Assembly (NCBI RefSeq): GCF_963576615.1
Contig: NC_088717.1
Location: 29,119,213-29,183,212, forward strand
DNA: 64,000 nt
Direction of reading: 5' to 3'
Source: Watersipora subatra
Taxonomy: Eukaryota > Bryozoa > Gymnolaemata > Cheilostomatida > Watersiporidae
The notes beneath the pieces are model-generated. The model was given only the letters and a program-made list of their open reading frames with translations, had not been told where the DNA came from and did no database searches. The number at the start of each line of letters is the position of its first letter. The first letter of the stretch is position 1. Below are positions 58,901 to 64,000 of the stretch, one piece after another. Position numbers and translations under genes: made by a program.

Positions 58901-61900
58901 ACAACATTTTTGGTTTTTCTGTCGGGTGTATGAACAAACAGTTTTCGGCTTGTGCCTACTTTTGAGCAGGCGACGTACAGCTGGTCATGGCTAAAGCAGG
59001 GTGACAGTAAGTCGATACCAGCTGCACTCTTTCTTTTCACAATCGCCTATTGCAACCCTCGGAGTACTCGTGCAAGTTCTTTAGTAGTAAGTTACAGTAG
59101 GCCTACTCGTAGCTGAAAAAAGATTAGTAACTCAGCTGCTGAAGGAAATGAACATGTCCCACTATCACGAACAGCGGCAAATCCAACGTTATTAAGTAGT
59201 TGAGATATGGCAATTCACAGGCAATACAACATTGAATGAGAAGTACTAACCTTTTCGATGTAGAAGCTTAGTAGGTAAAACGCAGTAGCAGTACAGGTGC
59301 AAGTTCTGTAGTAGCTGTAGTTCTGTGTACTCGTAGCTGAAACAAAAGTAAAAGTAACTCGGCTGCCGAAGGAAATGAACATGTTTACTATCACAAACAG
59401 TGGCAAATCCAACGTTTTTAACCCTTTCACTGAAGTAGACTCATTTATGCGTTTTCTATGGTCGACCGCGTGGACGCATTTTTGCGATTTTACCGGCAAT
59501 TGCTAGTAACTGAATTTTGTTATTCGTTGATAACATAACCAACGGTCTTTAGGACTTTTATGGTAGTGACAGTGTTGCCCTAAGGTTTCTCTTTAAAATT
59601 AGCCTAAAGTTTAATTTTAAATCTTTGTTCGAGAATTTCCAACTTGAAAACGAAGATTTTTTTGTGCAAGTTCATTAAATGCGTAATGGTAAGTAATGGT
59701 TTTGTAAGAATAAGGAACATTGTAGAGGATCGTTTTAGCATTGTAGCTTCACATCGCTTTATCAATGCACAGAGTATAGATACAATGAATTTTTCTGCAT
59801 AGTAATGCTTGTTAACATGTTGGCAAAATGAAATATATAACCAAAGCAAACGTTCTAGGAGTATGAAATTAAAAAAATATTGTATACATATGAAGCAGTA
59901 TCGGCAAAATGGTTGGCAGTTGGCCGATAGCTAAATTTGTACATGAACGCAAGTGAAAGGGTTATGTATTGAAAGTGTGGCATTTTATAGACAATACAAC
60001 ATTGTATAAGAAACACTTACCTTTTTGATGTGGAAATTTTATAGGTTAAAACTGCGTTTTTCCAACGGTTACGTGACCTTTGCGGTACACGTTGGCAGTA
60101 AATATTAATTGCATGTAAATCACTACTCATTAATTTATTTTATTTAATGAGTAATATATTTGTATAGCTGTATGAGGTCTGATCCAAAAGTTCCCGGAAT
60201 GGAGTTGTATACTCGTGCATATTCACACGATGGAAAAACCCATTTCAGGGTTGGCTGGGAAACACCTCTGGAGTGTTGTCACAAAATTTCAGGTTGCTAT
60301 GACAATGCGTTCTCATGTGAGCTAACGATATGTCAAGGTCTGTCTGGTGCTTCCGTCTTTTTTTTAACAAATTTATCGTCATGCCTAATCAATCGGAACA
60401 GCGTATTTGCATTAAATTTTGGGCGAAATTAGCGAAAACAAGTACTCAGACAGTTGAAATGTTAACTATTGCTTTTGAAGATGCTGGTCTAAAGAAAACA
60501 CAAATTTTTGAGTGATACAAACGTTTTTGTGAAGGTAGAGACAACACTGAAGATGACGCGAGGTCTGGCAGACCAGCGTCGGCAAGAACCTGCTCGTAAA
60601 TTGACAGTGTGAGGTCACTAGTCATGCCAGATTGACGTTTAACCATTAGAGATATCTTGAGAGACTGGACTTAGTTTTGGAATTGTTCAAAAAGTTTTAA
60701 CTGACAATTTAAACAATTTTTTAACAAATTAAATGAGTCGCAGCAAAGTCCATGCCAAGCTTACTAACTGATGACCAAAACGAGCTCAGGATGCACGCTT
60801 GCAACGATTTTAAGGAAGCTTTCAGGACTCATCAAAACTTTATTTTAAAGGTCGTAATATCCTTGTTTTTCCTAATTTCACACAAAATTTAATGCAAATG
60901 TGCTGTTCTGGTTTATTAGACATGACGATAAATTTAAAAAAAAGAAAAGACGGAAGCACCGGACAGACCTTGACATATCGTTAGCTCACATGAGAACGCA
61001 TCGTCATAGCAACCTGAAATTTTGTGACAACACTCCAGAAGTGTTTCCCAGCCAACCCTGCAGTGGGTTTTTTCATCGTGTGAATATGCACGAGTATACA
61101 ACTCCATTCCGGGAACTTTTGGATCAGACCTTGTATAGACACCTTTGTATAGGCCGCAGAACTCAGGACGGTGCTTTTTAACACGGCAACAACTTTGCTG
61201 TTTAAAAAAACGTGCTAACCGGAGATTTCGGTTAATGCGCTCTAGCGGTAAAAGAAAGACAACAGAATTGCCACACCTTTATATAAGCCGCGTGGCTCAA
61301 ATTGTCAGACAAAAGTAGCGGCTAATAGTCCGAAATTACGATATTTACTACTCATATTAATTCAGTTTGCTTCGTACGACCGAAATTTGTACGACCAAAA
61401 AAGGAAAGACCGCTCTATAAGGCGGATAGACAGACAGACAACGATTGCCATTTAGTAGATATCATTAAATATACAATGTTGGCAAAACTATATTAATACA
61501 TGAGTCTAAAATAAACTTCATATCATAGGTGGTATTATACATTGTACTACGAGCGTCAGAAAACACTAATCTATAGGTGTTATAGATACACCTCCATTGT
61601 AGTACACATACTATATATAACCTATCTATGGGTGTCACTGATACACCGCTCTGCCTAGATTAGTCTGTTTTGTAAACTGAGTGTAAATAATGTTTGTCAA
61701 GTGTCAGTTAAATAGATTTTTTCAATTTGCAGGACTTGCGGCCTGCTCTCAACGAGATAGAGACTGTGTTCCACTGTGCCTCTCCATCACCCGCATCAAA
61801 CAACAAAGCACTGTTTTATCTAGTAAATGTGACTGGCACAGAAAATGTCATCAGGTGCTGCCGATATGCTAAAGTGAAGGTATAGGTGATACTTGTCTCT

Positions 61901-63252
61901 ACTAGTGAATGTATAGAAGGTACTTGTCTCTACTAGTGAAGGTATAGATGGTACTTGTCTCTACTAGTGAAGGTATAGATGGTACTTGTCTCTACTAGTG
62001 AAGGTATATACAGTCAAACATGGATAACTCGAACTTCACGGGACCGAGCGAAAGTGTTCAAGTTATCAGAGCGTTCAAATTATCAGAGCACTGTCACAAG
62101 TCCATGTATTTATTTGTTAGTAGATACATGCACATATACAAACTATAATAGAAATCAAAAGCATAAATGGCTTGTTTCAAATTAAATGCTTCTAATGTAA
62201 AGTTTAAAACTTTTTTATCAAAAAATATAGGAGCTTTTTCTATCACTTGAGATTGTTTTGTTGTTTGAGGTGATGTTATTGCCAGGACGTTTTTTAGATT
62301 AAAATTGGCAAAACTTGATCGTTGTGGAAATGCTCAGAAGAAAAGACATCTTTTTCTTTTGAGCGTTTTAACCGAGATCAATTTTGCCGATTTTTCTTGA
62401 AATTTATGCGAAGGTCACCTCACTTTTCCATGCTTCCGAAAGGCGATCGCTAAGCGGATGTTTGGTAAAAATCAAAATTCACCAAACCTTTAGAAAAGTC
62501 GTTGACAAAAATATTTTGCCGACGGTAGTAATAACGACGCCTATGATTTACGAAAAGTTGAGGTTTACCTCTATGACTTGGAATAAAGTGATTTTCTAAA
62601 GCGATAACAACCGTCTCGGTAGCCATTGAGCAAAAAACTGTTTGAGTTAACAGAGTTGAGGTCGAGTTATCTATAGCAATTTATCATTACGTGGGAACGG
62701 GCCCAAGAAACCATTCGAGTTAACCATGTGTTCGAGCTATCCGTGAGCGAGTTATCCATGTTTGACTGTATGGTACTTGTCTCTACTAGTGAAGGTATAG
62801 TTGGTACTTGTGTCTGCTAGTGAAGATATAGATGGTACTTGTCTCTACTAGTGAAGGTATAGTTGGTATTTGTCTCTACTAGTGAAGGTATAGGTGGTAC
62901 TTGTCTCTAATAGTGAAGGTATAGATGGTATTTGTCTTTACTAGTTAAGTTGTTTATGCATACCCGTCTCTAGTTTGCAATAAATGCTGATTTAAATCAC
63001 GCTGTGATAGGAGATCAGTATAATATGGTTGGTCATCTTCAATTGCTTTCTTTATCTATGATTAGTTTAGTACATTGTATTTTAGTTTTCACGGATAAGT
63101 TTTGCTTTGCTCTTACGTTGTAGAAACTAGTGTTGACCAGCAGTGCATCAGTTTTGTATGAAGGGCTGGATATCGTCAATGCCTCTGAGGACATGCCATA
63201 CGCCAAACGACCTCTAGATTACTACACTGAGACGAAGGCTATCCAAGAGCAG
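55771..63252 (+). CDS. NSDHL: NSDHL-type sterol-4-alpha-carboxylate 3-dehydrogenase, N-terminal 146 aa (partial)
   Basis: Coding exons 55771-55932, 61733-61879 and 63124-63252 join in phase 0 throughout; the rest lies beyond the window. The enzyme oxidatively decarboxylates 4-alpha-carboxysterols with NAD(P)+ in sterol C4 demethylation at the ER or lipid droplets (family knowledge). Seen: Rossmann motif [12 protein letters not shown] (GxxGxxG, residues 8-14), acidic VFD at the end of beta-2, [25 protein letters not shown] (catalytic Ser near 112) and DYYTETK (Tyr137/Lys141, YxxxK). The match to NSDHL is far better than to HSD3B. ATG 55771 is the first in the exon in this frame; an acceptor lies just before at 55755-55756. 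Intron 1 (5.8 kb) is a transposon graveyard. Confidence 0.92.
56150..57100. repeat. Direct repeats (~220 bp) flanking a GC-rich array
   Basis: 56150-56395 and 56897-57100 are diverged direct copies (both with GAACAGATTCA, TTTATTGAGAGTTGTCTTTC, and TGTCAATAATGTTGGGGAGA). Between them lies GC/CpG-rich DNA and an array of CAATCAATCGCCTCGCACTC words (about 56540-56795), quite unlike the AT-rich surroundings. Confidence 0.75.
57526..58790 (+). mobile_element. Tigger/pogo element with broken transposase N terminus
   Basis: Left CAGTAATACTTCAACTTACG and right (reverse complement) CAGTCATACTTCAACTTACG ends, TA on both sides. Inside: [20 protein letters not shown] then [15 protein letters not shown] (57802-57964), and [20 protein letters not shown] (58021-58221), the two helix-turn-helix domains of CENP-B/Tigger transposases. 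A frame break separates them and the DDE domain is missing, so it is inactive. Confidence 0.85.
58879..59050 (-). mobile_element. Helitron helicase C-terminal fragment
   Basis: Minus-strand frame [20 protein letters not shown] then [12 protein letters not shown] and [12 protein letters not shown] before TGA. This matches the PIF1-type helicase end of Helitrons (CFSHGQLYVACSRVG...KNVVYKEVL). The rest of the element is not seen. Confidence 0.8.
59130..59430. repeat. Diverged ~85-bp direct repeat
   Basis: GAAGGAAATGAACATGT, CACTATCACGAACAG and GGCAAATCCAACGTT at 59140-59195 recur at about 59365-59420. Possibly Helitron-linked debris. The rest up to 60172 shows no gene. Confidence 0.55.
60173..61133 (+). 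mobile_element. Mariner-type element with ~190-bp inverted ends
   Basis: TA at 60171-60172 and 61134-61135. Both ends read AGGTCTGATCCAAAAGTTCC inward and stay complementary to about 60364 and about 60940. The centre encodes the mariner N-terminal domain: [20 protein letters not shown], then [17 protein letters not shown] (with a stop in place of the Trp after IFE). The catalytic domain is absent. Inactive. Confidence 0.85.
61733..61879 (+). CDS. NSDHL: NSDHL coding exon 2 (aa 55-103)
   Basis: Acceptor TTTGCAG. It encodes [20 protein letters not shown] then [18 protein letters not shown]. Donor AAG|GTATAG, which the 31-bp array behind it repeats. Confidence 0.93.
61880..62010. repeat. 31-bp array copying the NSDHL exon 2 donor (left part)
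   Basis: Four units containing TACTTGTCTCTACTAGTGAA and GGTATAGATGG, starting directly at the exon end AAAGTGAAG|GTATAG. Split by the element at 62011. Confidence 0.93.
62011..62768. mobile_element. 758-bp pogo/Tigger-type MITE inside the 31-bp array
   Basis: Ends CAGTCAAACATGGATAACTC on both sides, TA flanks. It aligns along its whole length with the outer parts of the 27521-31460 element, so it is the empty version without the nuclease-like cassette. Confidence 0.88.
62769..62945. repeat. 31-bp array copying the NSDHL exon 2 donor (right part)
   Basis: Six further units, the last decayed (TTAAGTTG). Confidence 0.92.
63124..63252 (+). CDS. NSDHL: NSDHL coding exon 3 (aa 104-146)
   Basis: Acceptor TTGTAG. 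It encodes [20 protein letters not shown] then [18 protein letters not shown] and AIQEQ before GTTAGT. It carries the SDR catalytic Ser and YxxxK. Confidence 0.93.
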
Positions 63253-63297
63253 GTTAGTTCAAGTCCTTAATATAAACATATTATTAGTACCCTCCCA

Positions 63298-64000
63298 GTC
63301 TGATGCTCCCAGTCCGATGCTCCCAGTCCGATGCTCCCAGTCCGTTGATCCCAGTCCGATGCTCCCAGTCCGATGCTCCCAGTCCGATGCTCCAGTCCGA
63401 TGCTCCCAGTCCGATGCTCTCAATCCGATACTCTCAATCCGATGCTTCCAGTCCGATTCTCCCAGTCCGATGCTCCCAGGCCGATGCTCCCAGTCCGACG
63501 CTTCCAGTCTGATGCTCCCAGTCCTATGCTTTCAGTCCGATGCTCCCGGTCTAATGCTCCCAATCCGATGTTTTCGGTCTGATGCTTCCAGTCCGATGCT
63601 CCCAGTCCGATGCTTCCAGTCCGATGCTACCAGTCCGGTGCTTCCAGTCCGATGCTCCCAGTCCGATGCTTCCAGTCCGATGCTCCCGGTCTGATGCTCC
63701 CAATCCGATGTTTTCGTTCTGATGCTTCCAGTCCGATGCTCCCAGTCCGATGCTTCCAGTCCGATGCTACCAGTCCGGGGTGCTTCCAGTCCAATGCTCC
63801 CAGTCCGATGCTCCCAGTCCGATGCTCCCAGTCCGATGCTTCCAGTCCGATGCTCCCAGTCCGATGCTCCCAGTCCGATGTTCCCAGTCCGATGCTTCCA
63901 GTCCGATGCTTCCAGTCCGATGCTCCCAGTCCTATGCTTCCAGTCCGATGCTCCCGGTCTGATGCTCCCAATCCGATGTTTTCGGTCTGATGCTTCCAGT
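63298..64000. repeat. 14-bp minisatellite in NSDHL intron 3, runs off the window
   Basis: About 50 copies of GCTCCCAGTCCGAT/GCTTCCAGTCCGAT. A higher-order block (with CCCGGTCTGATG, CCCAATCCGATG, TTTTCGGTCTGATG) recurs near 63540, 63690 and 63955. Ser/Pro-rich ORFs here are artefacts. Confidence 0.96.

Noticed and set aside
63303-63990. Ser/Pro-rich repeat ORFs on both strands
   Set aside because: 14-bp minisatellite; the open frames are a by-product of a stop-free unit.

Overview
The window is nuclear DNA from an invertebrate animal. It holds intron-rich genes with GT-AG junctions, an AT-rich background, cut-and-paste DNA transposons, LINE, SINE and Helitron debris, and an exceptional load of tandem repeats. 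Nothing prokaryotic is present. A mollusc or other lophotrochozoan is plausible, but the sequence alone does not settle this. Four protein-coding genes can be assembled exon by exon with every splice phase agreeing.

Layout. (1) 358-5053, plus strand: a complete C11orf65/MFI-family gene of 6 coding exons and 364 aa. (2) About 7872-16005, plus strand: a single-pass membrane protein with an EGF-like module and a basic cytoplasmic tail; its 5' end was not found. (3) 16207-21690: a 5.5 kb array of a 44-bp repeat filling the convergent space between genes 2 and 3. (4) 22085-54350, minus strand: a complete CCDC22 orthologue of 13 coding exons and 620 aa, spread over 32 kb because its introns are filled with minisatellites and transposons. 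(5) 55771-63252 and beyond, plus strand: the first three coding exons of an NSDHL-type sterol dehydrogenase, which leaves the window at the right edge. CCDC22 and NSDHL are head to head around 54.35-54.43 kb and probably share a bidirectional promoter.

Repeats and mobile DNA. More than 30 tandem arrays with units of 12-51 bp were found. Several arose at splice junctions: the unit copies the end of the exon together with its 5' splice site (CCDC22 introns 6 and 8, NSDHL intron 2, the 15-bp array of gene 2) or the 3' splice site (MFI intron 3, one intron of gene 2). Transposons have repeatedly landed inside arrays: a hAT-like element at 10757-13701, a foldback at about 34484-38950, a 1.4 kb element at 39097-40493, a TA-target element at 47936-49182 and a pogo/Tigger-type element at 62011-62768. 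A longer relative of the last (27521-31460) carries an extra 3.2 kb cassette with a spliced minus-strand gene resembling FEN1/XPG-type nucleases.

The four host genes have unrelated jobs: mitochondrial fission control, an unknown membrane protein, endosomal recycling through the CCC complex, and sterol C4 demethylation. No operon-like cooperation is implied beyond the shared promoter region.
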